From Marinovum algicola (lineage in GTDB: Bacteria > Pseudomonadota > Alphaproteobacteria > Rhodobacterales > Rhodobacteraceae), in contig NZ_FNYY01000004.1 of the NCBI RefSeq assembly GCF_900109145.1, positions 186,001 through 250,000 of the forward strand: a stretch of 64,000 nucleotides of DNA, in the 5' to 3' direction. Positions within the stretch are counted from its first letter, which is position 1. Each line of letters starts with the position of its first letter. Positions 42,292 to 50,489 of this stretch are shown here, piece after piece. A program made the translations under genes and the position numbers. A model generated the notes under the pieces. It was not told the DNA's origin, did no database searches, and saw nothing but the letters and a program-made list of their open reading frames with translations.

Positions 42292-44454
42292 CTACATCGC
42301 GCCGCCGATCGAAAAGAACATGGTCTCTCCGGAATGATCGTCGACCCCGTCGTTGTCGGTCGAGACGAAGATCTCGCCGTCTTCGGTGATCGCCAGGCCC
42401 TCGACCTTGTCGAGCACATAGCCGCCTGTCGATTTCAGATCGGGGATCAGGTCGTGCACCTCCTGTTTGGCCACCACGGGCAGCGGGCCGCCCAACGGCG
42501 CCGGCTGCATCTCGGACAGGGCGATGCGATAGATCTTCTTGGTCACCGCGCGGTCGTCGTGCTGGTTGTCGCGTTCCACCACATAGACATGATCACCGAA
42601 AGCGGTGATTTCCGACAGCCCGACCCAGCCGGTCTCGGGCGCGGCCTTCTCATAGAGCACGGCGCCCCAATCCCCGGTCTCGGTATTGTAGGCCACCAGT
42701 TTCACGTGATTCTCGGGGTCGTCCTTCCATTCGCGTTGCACCGCCATCCACAGGGTGTCGCCGACACGGGTCACACCTTCGAAGCCGAAGCGCCGCTCCA
42801 CCGCCATCAGCTCTGCCGGCAGGCCGATTTCCCGGTCGATCTCGCCCCTGGCGGTCACGTGATAAAGCGCATGCGGGATGAGCCGGTCGCTGCGCCCTTC
42901 GGAAGCCAGCCAGAAGCCGCCTTCTCCGTCCAGCGTGATGCCTTCGAGGTCGAGTTTCTGCGCCACGCGCCCGGCACGGGTGACCTGCATCGCGGCGGTG
43001 ATCCGCGCCGGGGTCTGGCCGGCGTCGATGGTGTAGATCGTCGGCTGGTAGCCATAGAAGCTGTCGTTGACCGCATGGATCGTCTTGCCCTCGCCGGCGA
43101 CCATGCCGGAGATCGCGCCCCAGCCGGTCAGCGTCGCCATGCCTTCGGAAGTGAGATGCGGATATTGCGCCGCACCCTCCTGGTATTCGAAGAGCATGAC
43201 ATGCGCGCGGGCGCCGCCATCTTCGATCAGGTCGGATTCATTGGCCGAGACCAGCAGGTTGCGCTCGGGAATGACGACGTATCCTTCCGGGCCGACCCCC
43301 GAGGGCAGCAGCTGTTTCAGCACCGGAGCGGCCGGGTCGGTCACGTCATAGACGCCGACCACCGAGGCACGCTCGGCGCCGACAAAGACAAAAGGCGTCT
43401 CGCCAAATCGGCCGAAGGTCACCGATTCCGGCTCCACGCCTTTGCTGTCGGAGCGCTTGTCGGGGTAATGGCCGATCTGGATGATCGCCTGTTCGAAGCT
43501 GGTGCCGCTTTCATGAACGACGGTGCCATCCTTGTGAAAGATCGTCCAGCCGCGCGCGCCGCCCTGATAATCGCCTTCGTTGGCGGTGGCAAAGTGGTCC
43601 TCGTCGATCCAGGCCACCGCGTCGGGCTCGCGCTTGCGGGCCTTCTGGCTTTCGCTAAAGATCAGCGCGCCGCGTTCGTCGGTGGCGTCGATGCCGTCGA
43701 GATCCACCGTGCCGGCCGAGAAATGCGACAGGATTTCACCCTCTTTCGACACCACGACCATGTGGTTGTTTTCCTGAAGGGTCACCACGATCTCGCCCTT
43801 GGCATTGATCGAGACATATTCCGGCTCGGGGTCCTCGCCGGCAACTTCGGCCAGGCCGGTCAGATCGACAAACCGCATCGAGCCGCAATCGAGGCGCCCC
43901 TCGGTGACATTGACCAGGGCCAGCGTGCCGGCGGGCATCTGCGGGAGCCTGCCGCCATCAAGGTCTTCGTCGCGCTCGTTCTCGATGGCGACCGCAACAA
44001 ACGAGCCGTCCTGCGCCTTGGCGAGGCTGTCGGGCTGACCGCCGAGATCGCAGGTGGCGATCTCGGTGCCGCTGACGGTGTCGATCGCCGCGATCCGGCC
44101 CGACGGGGCGGTGTAGCTCTCCGAGGTGTTCACGCCGACAAAGGCGGTGGTGCCGATCACCGCCACCGAAGTCGGTTCGCCGCCGACCGCGATATTGCCC
44201 TTGGGCTGCGGATTGGCAGGTTCGGTGATGTCGATCAGGCCGATCACCTCGAGCGGGCTGTCGGTATAGACCAGCGTCATGCCGTCGGCGGTGACATCGA
44301 TGATCTCCGGCGAGCTTTCGCGGCTGGTGTCTTCCCCCGCAGCCATGTTGGCGATGACCGGAAAGGATGCAACGCGGTTGAAATTCATCTCGGCCATGGC
44401 CGACCCGGCGCTCAGCGCGAGGACGGAAGTCAGACAGATGCTGCGAAAGCCCAT
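42292..44454 (-). CDS. Exported beta-propeller protein, esterase-like/phytase family
   Basis: A 720-residue protein with a signal peptide (MGFRSICLTSVLALSAGSAMAE). The N-terminal part has repeated blades of the kind in choice-of-anchor I proteins (NMAAGEDTSRESSPEIIDVTADGMTLVYTDSP, SVAVIGTTAFVGVNTSE). The C-terminal 300 residues match the esterase-like activity of phytase domain (DLEGITLDGEGGFWLASEG, FGFEGVTRVGDTLWMAVQRE). It probably acts in the periplasm on phosphoesters. AGGAG precedes the ATG. The frame extends 10 codons further upstream without a ribosome site. Confidence 0.85.
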   Translation of the reverse strand: MGFRSICLTSVLALSAGSAMAEMNFNRVASFPVIANMAAGEDTSRESSPEIIDVTADGMTLVYTDSPLEVIGLIDITEPANPQPKGNIAVGGEPTSVAVIGTTAFVGVNTSESYTAPSGRIAAIDTVSGTEIATCDLGGQPDSLAKAQDGSFVAVAIENERDEDLDGGRLPQMPAGTLALVNVTEGRLDCGSMRFVDLTGLAEVAGEDPEPEYVSINAKGEIVVTLQENNHMVVVSKEGEILSHFSAGTVDLDGIDATDERGALIFSESQKARKREPDAVAWIDEDHFATANEGDYQGGARGWTIFHKDGTVVHESGTSFEQAIIQIGHYPDKRSDSKGVEPESVTFGRFGETPFVFVGAERASVVGVYDVTDPAAPVLKQLLPSGVGPEGYVVIPERNLLVSANESDLIEDGGARAHVMLFEYQEGAAQYPHLTSEGMATLTGWGAISGMVAGEGKTIHAVNDSFYGYQPTIYTIDAGQTPARITAAMQVTRAGRVAQKLDLEGITLDGEGGFWLASEGRSDRLIPHALYHVTARGEIDREIGLPAELMAVERRFGFEGVTRVGDTLWMAVQREWKDDPENHVKLVAYNTETGDWGAVLYEKAAPETGWVGLSEITAFGDHVYVVERDNQHDDRAVTKKIYRIALSEMQPAPLGGPLPVVAKQEVHDLIPDLKSTGGYVLDKVEGLAITEDGEIFVSTDNDGVDDHSGETMFFSIGGAM

Positions 44455-44601
44455 GAAACGTCTCCTGGTAGGACAATGTCGCAAATCTCCTGCGCCGGCG
44501 ATGTAACGCTGGAATGACGGAGCAAAGACGCCTTGGTGACAAAACTCCGCCCGGAGGCCGTGGCCATTGACCTTCGACGAAGACGAGGGCTAACTGCCGC
44601 C

Positions 44602-45519
44602 ATGTTCATCAGTCGCGGTATCGCGCTCAAAATTTCCGCTCTTGCCGTGTTCACGATCATGGCCGTTCTCATCAAGGCAACCTCGGACGCGGTGCCGCCC
44701 GGCGAAGCCGTCTTCTTTCGCTCGGCCTTTTCCATCCCGGTGATCCTGATCTGGCTGGTCGCGCGCGGCGAGCTGCGCACCGGATTGCGCACCGCCAATG
44801 TCATGGGCCATGTCTGGCGCGGGGTGATCGGCGTGTCGTCGATGGGGCTGGGCTTTGCCGCGCTGGGCCTGTTGCCGCTGCCCGAGGTGACCGCCATCGG
44901 CTTTGCCGCGCCGCTGATGACGGTGATCCTTGCGGCGCTTCTGCTGGGCGAAAAGGTGCGGCTGTTCCGGTTGAGCGCGGTGGCGATCGGGCTGATCGGG
45001 GTGATGATCATCCTCTGGCCGCGGCTGAGCCTTGACGGCACCGCCGACAGGCTGGCCACCATCGGCGCCATCGTGGCGCTGATCTCGGCCGGGCTGCGGG
45101 CGTTGGCCCAGGTGCATATCCGCCGGCTGGTGCAATCCGAGGATGCGGCGGCGGTGGTGTTCTACTTCATGCTCACCGCCACCGGCTTTTCGCTTTTCAC
45201 CCTGCCCTTCGGCTGGACCGTGCCGAATGCCACCGAGACAGCGATGCTGGTCGCCGCCGGGGTGATCGGCGGGATCGGGCAGATCCTGGTGACCTCGGCC
45301 TATCGCTTTGCGCCGGCCTCGGTGCTGGCGCCCTTCGATTACAGCCAGATGCTGTTCGCGGTGGCGGCGGGCTATCTGCTGTTCGCCGAGATCCCGACCG
45401 CGGCGACGATCTGGGGCTCGCTGGTGGTGATCGCCGCCGGGGTTCTGATCATCTGGCGCGAACGCCAGCTGGGCCTCGAGCGCGGCAAGGCACGTTCGAA
45501 AATGGGCCATATGGGCTGA
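44602..45519 (+). CDS. EamA-family (DMT superfamily) transporter
   Basis: About 305 residues with ten membrane segments in two EamA repeats (ISALAVFTIMAVLIKATSDAVPPGEAVFFRSAF begins the first; RFAPASVLAPFDYSQMLFAVAAGYLLFAEIP lies in the second). Members export amino acids or other metabolites. The ATG at 44602 starts the first membrane segment; an in-frame TTG/GTG pair at 44533/44536 would add 23 polar residues. Divergent from the phytase-like gene. Substrate unknown. Confidence 0.88.
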   Translation: MFISRGIALKISALAVFTIMAVLIKATSDAVPPGEAVFFRSAFSIPVILIWLVARGELRTGLRTANVMGHVWRGVIGVSSMGLGFAALGLLPLPEVTAIGFAAPLMTVILAALLLGEKVRLFRLSAVAIGLIGVMIILWPRLSLDGTADRLATIGAIVALISAGLRALAQVHIRRLVQSEDAAAVVFYFMLTATGFSLFTLPFGWTVPNATETAMLVAAGVIGGIGQILVTSAYRFAPASVLAPFDYSQMLFAVAAGYLLFAEIPTAATIWGSLVVIAAGVLIIWRERQLGLERGKARSKMGHMG

Positions 45520-45570
45520 TTGCCGGCACGTTCGGGGTGCGGGTCCTGAAAGGTGCATGTCGCCCTTTGA

Positions 45571-46003
45571 CCCGACATTCGAACCGTCCCGGGCCTGACC
45601 CGGGACCTTACGGCCAGCGGAGAGGCCCCGGCGCGGGGGCCGGGCCGCGGGGCGGCTGATGTGAACCTGTGACCCCTTGGCCCGACACCCGAACCGTCCT
45701 CGTCCCGGGCCCGACCCGGGACCTCGCGGCCAACGGAGAGCCCCCGGCGCGGGGGCCGGGGCGCGGAGCGGCGGATGTGAACATGTCACCCATTGGCCCG
45801 ACACCCGAACCGTCCCCGCCCCGGGCCCGACCCGGGACCTCGCGGCCAACGGAGAGCCCCCGGCGCGGGGGCCGGGGCGTGGAGAGGCGGATGTGAACCT
45901 GTCGTCCATTGGTCCGACACCCGAACCGTCCCCGTCCCGGGCGCGACCCTGGACCTCGCGGCCAACGGGGAGGCCCCGGCGCGGGGGCCGGGGCGCGGGG
46001 CGA
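45571..46003. repeat. 110-116-bp tandem repeat array, four copies
   Basis: Copies start at CCCGACA(TT/CC)CGAACCGT: 45571, 45681, 45797 and 45913, giving steps of 110, 116 and 116 bases. Each unit carries a CCCGGG inverted repeat (GTCCCGGG-CCTGA-CCCGGGAC in the first, 45586-45606) and a second GC-rich palindrome around GGCGCGGGGGCCGG. The array fills the 485-base gap between the convergent transporter and creatinase genes and ends just before the creatinase stop. No gene is seen in it. Confidence 0.9.
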
Positions 46004-46004
46004 C

Positions 46005-47213
46005 CTAACCCACCACGTTGAATTCCGGCCCATAGGGGTAGCCGGTGATGTTCTCGTTCCCGTCCTCGGTGATCACCAGGATGTCATGCTCTCGGTAGCC
46101 CCCAGCCCCGGGCTGGCCTTCGGCAATCGTCAGCATCGGCTCCATCGAGATCACCATCCCCGGCTCCAGCACCGTGTCGATATCCTCGCGCAGCTCCAGC
46201 CCCGCCTCGCGGCCGTAGTAATGGCTCAGCACGCCGAAGGAATGACCGTAGCCGAAGGTCCGGTATTGCAGCAGGTCGCGCTCCTCGAAATACCGGTTGA
46301 TCGCCTCGGTCACCTCGGAACAGCGCGCCCCCGGCCGGAGCAGCGAGATCCCCAGCTCATGCGCGCCGATATTGGCCTGCCAGAGCGCCAGCGAAGCGGC
46401 ATCGACCTCCTGCACGAACAGCGTCCGTTCCAGCGCGGTGTAATAACCCGAGATCATCGGAAAGGTGTTCAGCGACAGAATATCACCACGCTGCAAGGCC
46501 CGCGCGGTCACCGGGTTGTGCGCCCCGTCGGTGTTGAGCTCCGACTGGAACCAGACCCAGGTGTCGCGATATTCCGCCTCTGGAAAGCGCCGGGCGATCT
46601 CCAGTTCCATCGCATCGCGCCCGGCCATGGCGACCTCGATCTCACGCGCGCCGGGCCTGATCGCCTCGCGGATCGCATAGCCGCCGACATCGGCCACCGC
46701 CGCCCCGGCGCGGATCAGCGCGATCTCGGCCGGGCTTTTCATCATCCGCTGCCGCATCGTCGTGTCAAAGAGATCGACCATCTGCGCCGGCCGCAGGAAG
46801 CTCTCGAGCTTGCCCATCTGCCAGAGCGTCAGGTGGTCGCTCTCATAGCCCAGCGCACGCCCCGGACCGGTGACCGAAAGGATCGCCCGCCAGTAATTGT
46901 CGCGCTGCCAGTCGGTATAGGTGATGTTGTCGCCATGACACCGGCGCCAGGGCTGGCCGGCGTCGATGCCGGCGCTGATCGTGACGCTGGTTTCCGGCGT
47001 GACCACCAGAGCGTAAGGCCGGCCAAAGGCGCAATAGGTGAACCCGCTGTAATAGCTGACATTGTGCATCGAGGTCAGCACCGCCGCCTCGCAGCCGAGA
47101 TCGGCCATGCGGGCGCGCAGCCCCGCCAGCCGGGCCTCGTATTCCGCCTCGGAGAATTGCAGCGGGGCCTTCTGGCCGTTGTGAAACCGATAGAAATCAG
47201 GACGTGCCGTCAT
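46005..47213 (-). CDS. Creatinase (creatine amidinohydrolase)
   Basis: The 402-residue protein matches Pseudomonas creatinase along its whole length as I know that sequence: FCYC-like YCAFGRPYALVVT, GQPWRRCHGDNITYTDWQRDNY, FQSELNTDGAHNPVT with His232 at the position of the known catalytic His232, and LQYRTFGYGHSFGVLSHYYG. It hydrolyses creatine to sarcosine and urea without metal. The ATG at 47213 has GGAGGG upstream; 24 further in-frame codons before it are not conserved. No sarcosine oxidase, creatininase or urease gene is nearby, so it stands alone. Confidence 0.92.
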   Translation of the reverse strand: MTARPDFYRFHNGQKAPLQFSEAEYEARLAGLRARMADLGCEAAVLTSMHNVSYYSGFTYCAFGRPYALVVTPETSVTISAGIDAGQPWRRCHGDNITYTDWQRDNYWRAILSVTGPGRALGYESDHLTLWQMGKLESFLRPAQMVDLFDTTMRQRMMKSPAEIALIRAGAAVADVGGYAIREAIRPGAREIEVAMAGRDAMELEIARRFPEAEYRDTWVWFQSELNTDGAHNPVTARALQRGDILSLNTFPMISGYYTALERTLFVQEVDAASLALWQANIGAHELGISLLRPGARCSEVTEAINRYFEERDLLQYRTFGYGHSFGVLSHYYGREAGLELREDIDTVLEPGMVISMEPMLTIAEGQPGAGGYREHDILVITEDGNENITGYPYGPEFNVVG

Positions 47214-47350
47214 GGCGACCCTCCTCGTCAAGGAAAGCTCCCGGCGTTCAGGAATTTGGGGAAAGGCCCTGAGGGGCGACGCCATCGCCCGGCCCGCGGC
47301 CAGATTGGCGATCCGGCGTCAAAAGGCAAGCGTTTTGCGGCGCCGCGGCC

Positions 47351-48265
47351 TCAGCCGTGGCCGTAAAGACGGGCATCGCGGCCGCAGCGCGCCTCATGTT
47401 CGAATTCCAGGCTGGAATGGGTGATGTCGAAACGCGCCGCCAGCCGCGCCTTGATCTCGGACTTGATCGCCTCCAGCCGGCCCCAACCGGCTGCGGTCAG
47501 CACCACATGGCAATCGAGCGCCGCCGCATCCTCCTGCATCTGCCAGAGATGGACATGGTGCACATCCTCGACGCCGTCGGTGGCCTGAAGCGCCGCGATC
47601 ACCTCGGCGGCGTCGATCTCGGGCGGGCTGCCCAGCATCAGGGTGCGGATCGGGCCGCCGATCTCGGTCAGGGCGAGGTAGAGGATATAAAGCGCGATGC
47701 CGATGGTGATCGCCGGATCGACCCAGCGCAGATCATAGAGCAGGATCAGCGTGCCGCCGACAATCACCGCCACCGAAGCCAGGGCATCGGACAGGTTGTG
47801 CAGGAACAGCGCGCGGATGTTGACGCTGTGTTTCTGCATGCTCCAGGTCAGCCCGGCGGTCAGCGCATCGACCAGCAGCGCCAGACCGCCCAGGATCACC
47901 ACGGTCCAGCCCGCCACCGCCGGCGGATCGATCAGCCGCAGCCCGCCCTCGTAGATCAGGTAGGCCCCGACAAGGATCAGCGTGGTATAATTGATCAGCG
48001 CCGCCACCACCTCGATCCGGCCATAGCCAAAGGTCATCCGCGCATCGGCCGGCCGCCGGGCGATCTTGCGCGCGGCAAAGGCGATCACCAGCGCGGCCAT
48101 GTCCGACAGGTTGTGCAATGCATCGGCGATCAGCGCGAGGCTGCCGGAAAGGAGCCCGCCGAGGATCTGCGCCAGGGTCAGCGCCGCATTGGCCCAGATC
48201 GCAATCGCCACCCGCCGGTCGCCGGAGCCGGGGTCGAGATGGGCATGGCCATGATCATGCGGCAT
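47351..48265 (-). CDS. Cation diffusion facilitator (CDF) metal efflux transporter
   Basis: The 304-residue protein has a His-rich N-terminus (MPHDHGHAHLD), six membrane segments with the zinc site HNLSDMAALVIAF and HNLSDALASVAVIV (HxxxD motifs), and a cytoplasmic C-terminal domain with DVHHVHLWQMQED. It exports zinc, cobalt or cadmium in exchange for protons. The ATG at 48265 follows AAGGA; 16 further codons upstream lack support. Metal specificity cannot be fixed from sequence alone. Confidence 0.92.
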   Translation of the reverse strand: MPHDHGHAHLDPGSGDRRVAIAIWANAALTLAQILGGLLSGSLALIADALHNLSDMAALVIAFAARKIARRPADARMTFGYGRIEVVAALINYTTLILVGAYLIYEGGLRLIDPPAVAGWTVVILGGLALLVDALTAGLTWSMQKHSVNIRALFLHNLSDALASVAVIVGGTLILLYDLRWVDPAITIGIALYILYLALTEIGGPIRTLMLGSPPEIDAAEVIAALQATDGVEDVHHVHLWQMQEDAAALDCHVVLTAAGWGRLEAIKSEIKARLAARFDITHSSLEFEHEARCGRDARLYGHG

Positions 48266-48331
48266 GGGTGGCGTCCTTTCGCGGGGGTCGGGTTCCCAGA
48301 AACCTATGGCCACCGCTGGAAGGTCAAGACG

Positions 48332-48363
48332 AAAAATGGCCAGCGCGAGGGGCGCCGGCCATT
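48332..48363 (-). terminator. Intrinsic terminator of the HU gene
   Basis: AATGGCC (48335-48341) pairs with GGCCATT (48357-48363), with further partial GC pairing inside. Read on the minus strand the stem is followed by TTTTTCG. It lies about 40 bases after the HU stop. Confidence 0.7.
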
Positions 48364-48403
48364 CAAAATTCTCCGGTTGGCGCCCCGGGCGCCGAACGGC
48401 GGA

Positions 48404-48694
48404 TCACTCGTCGTTGGCGCTGTCTTTCAGAGCCTTGGCGATGGTCACCTTGACGACCTTGTCCGCCTCTTTCTGGAATTGCTCACCGGTGGCGGGGTTG
48501 CGCACCATCCGCGCCGGACGCTCTTTCAGATAGAACTTGCCGACACCCGGCAGGGTCACCGCGCCGCCGCCGGCCACTTCGCGGGTGATGATGTTGCACA
48601 CCGCGTCGAGCGCCGCGGTCGCGGCTTTCTTGTCGGAATCGAGTTCTTCTGCCAGAGCCGCAACGAGCTGGGTCTTGGTCAACGGTTTTGCCAT
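48404..48694 (-). CDS. HU-family DNA-binding protein
   Basis: A 96-residue histone-like protein: MAKPLTKTQLVAALAEELD begins the helical dimer part, and the DNA-binding arm is represented by LPGVGKFYLKERPARMVRNPATGEQ. The GxFxxxxRxxRxxRNPxTG pattern is conserved in HU/IHF. It bends and compacts DNA as a dimer. Monocistronic, with its own terminator. Whether it is HU rather than an IHF subunit rests on the overall pattern. Confidence 0.93.
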   Translation of the reverse strand: MAKPLTKTQLVAALAEELDSDKKAATAALDAVCNIITREVAGGGAVTLPGVGKFYLKERPARMVRNPATGEQFQKEADKVVKVTIAKALKDSANDE

Positions 48695-48825
48695 TTTCTG
48701 GTCTCCTTCAGTCTGCCCAGCACTTGGGCCTCATCGGACGCATTAAACGTCATGTTGCGGGGGGACACAACGATTAGTGGCACGTCGGGCCTTAAAAATA
48801 TGGGGTTTTGCCGGTTGACCCAACG

Positions 48826-50310
48826 TCACAGAAAGGCGGTTTCGTCGAAAGCCCGCAATTTCCGGCTGTGAATCCGCTCCAAAGGCATCTCACGCAGCCG
48901 TTCCATCGCCCGGATTCCGATGCGCAAATGCCGCGCGACCTGAGTCTGATAGAAGGCGCTGGCCATGCCCGGCAGCTTCAATTCGCCATGCAGCGGCTTG
49001 TCCGAGACACAGAGCAGCGTGCCGTACGGCACCCGGAAGCGAAAGCCGTTGGCGGCGATAGTCGCGCTCTCCATGTCGAGCGCCACGGCGCGCGACTGGC
49101 TGAGCCGCTGCACCGGTCCCTCCTGATCGCGCAACTCCCAGTTGCGGTTGTCGACGCTGGCCACGGTGCCGGTGCGCATGATCCGCTTGAGGTCGTAGCC
49201 CTTGAGCTGGGTCTCCTCGGCCACCGCCTCTTCGAGGGCGATCTGGATCTCGGCCAGCGCCGGGATCGGCACCCAGACCGGCAGATCGTCGTCCAGCACC
49301 CGGTCCTCGCGCAGATAGGCATGCGCCAGCACGAAATCGCCCAAGGCCTGGGTGTTCCTGAGGCCGGCACAATGGCCCACCATCAGCCAGGCATGCGGCC
49401 GCAGCACGGCAATGTGGTCGGTGGCGGTCTTGGCGTTCGACGGGCCAACGCCGATATTGACCAGGGTGATACCCGCATCACCCGGCCGCTTGAGGTGATA
49501 GGTCGGCATCTGCGGCTGTTTCAGCGTCGGCGGAATCTCCTGATCGGCGGCGGTGATCTCGACATTTCCGGTCGAGACAAAGCTGGTGTAGCCGCTGTCC
49601 GGATCGGCCAGCATGGCGCGGGCAAAGGCCTCGAACTCGCTGACATAGAACTGGTAGTTAGTGAACAGCACGTAATTCTGGAAATGCCCGGGGTCGGTGG
49701 CGGTGTAATGCGCCAGCCGGGCCAGCGAATAATCGATCCGCTGCGCGGTAAAGGGCGCCAGCGGCGCCGGATCGCCCGGCGCGGTGTCATAGGTGCCATT
49801 GACGATGTCGTCGTTGGTGGTGCTCAGATCGGGCACGTCAAAGACATCGCGCAGGATGAACTCGGCCGCGCCTTCCTGCGGCACGGTCACATCGGTCTGG
49901 GCGGCAACCGCAAAATGCACCGGGATCGGCGTGTCCGACACCGCGACACAGACCGGCACGCCGTGGTTTTCCATCAGCAGGTGGATCTGCTGCCGCAGAT
50001 AGCGCCGGAACAGCCGCGGCTGCGTCACCGTGGTGGCATGGGTGCCGGGCGCCGAGACATGGCCAAAGCTCAGCCGGCTGTCGACATGGGCAAAGCTGGT
50101 GGTGGTGATGCGCACCTCGGGATAGAAGGCGCGATACCGCGTGGCCGGCTGCCCCTCGACCATCGCCCGGCGAAAGGCATCGGCCAGAAAGGCGGTGGCC
50201 TTCTCATAGAGCATACAGAGCTGGTCGACCGCCTTGTCGGCATCGGTAAAGAATGTCTCGCTGCCAAGCTCGGGGGTCTGCACCGCCCTGTTTCTGTCGC
50301 TGCCCGCCAT
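48826..50310 (-). CDS. amn: AMP nucleosidase
   Basis: The 494-residue protein has the two-part structure of Amn: an N-terminal helical regulatory domain (TFFTDADKAVDQLCMLYEKATAFL) and a nucleoside phosphorylase-like catalytic domain (NIGVGPSNAKTATDHIAVLRPHAWLMVGHCAGL, SRAVALDMESATIAANGFRFRVPYGTLLCVSDKPLHGELK). It hydrolyses AMP to adenine and ribose 5-phosphate and so adjusts the adenylate pool. The start at 50310 is preferred to an ATG 12 codons upstream, which follows no ribosome site. Confidence 0.92.
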   Translation of the reverse strand: MAGSDRNRAVQTPELGSETFFTDADKAVDQLCMLYEKATAFLADAFRRAMVEGQPATRYRAFYPEVRITTTSFAHVDSRLSFGHVSAPGTHATTVTQPRLFRRYLRQQIHLLMENHGVPVCVAVSDTPIPVHFAVAAQTDVTVPQEGAAEFILRDVFDVPDLSTTNDDIVNGTYDTAPGDPAPLAPFTAQRIDYSLARLAHYTATDPGHFQNYVLFTNYQFYVSEFEAFARAMLADPDSGYTSFVSTGNVEITAADQEIPPTLKQPQMPTYHLKRPGDAGITLVNIGVGPSNAKTATDHIAVLRPHAWLMVGHCAGLRNTQALGDFVLAHAYLREDRVLDDDLPVWVPIPALAEIQIALEEAVAEETQLKGYDLKRIMRTGTVASVDNRNWELRDQEGPVQRLSQSRAVALDMESATIAANGFRFRVPYGTLLCVSDKPLHGELKLPGMASAFYQTQVARHLRIGIRAMERLREMPLERIHSRKLRAFDETAFL

Positions 50311-50489
50311 GCCGATCCCCGTCCTTGCGCCTGTTGCCGCCGACATTGGCTTAGGCCGGGGGGGACTTCAACCATCAGCACGCAACAAGCCGTCGCAACC
50401 GGCCGCTCCCCGGCCTCTGCCGCAAGGCGCCCCCTGCTTCTTCTGTTGAATAAAACCGTAGGGGGTCCGGGAGGCAAAGCCGCCGGCCC

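Noticed and set aside
42040-44517. 825-codon open frame on the + strand opposite the phytase-like gene, and similar long frames opposite the permeases (6073-7797), the aminotransferase (14194-15984) and the oxidase (20307-22097).
   Set aside because: They mirror real genes in high-GC DNA, are rich in His, Arg, Gly and Asp, and lack family motifs or ribosome sites. The opposite strand carries well-supported proteins in each case.
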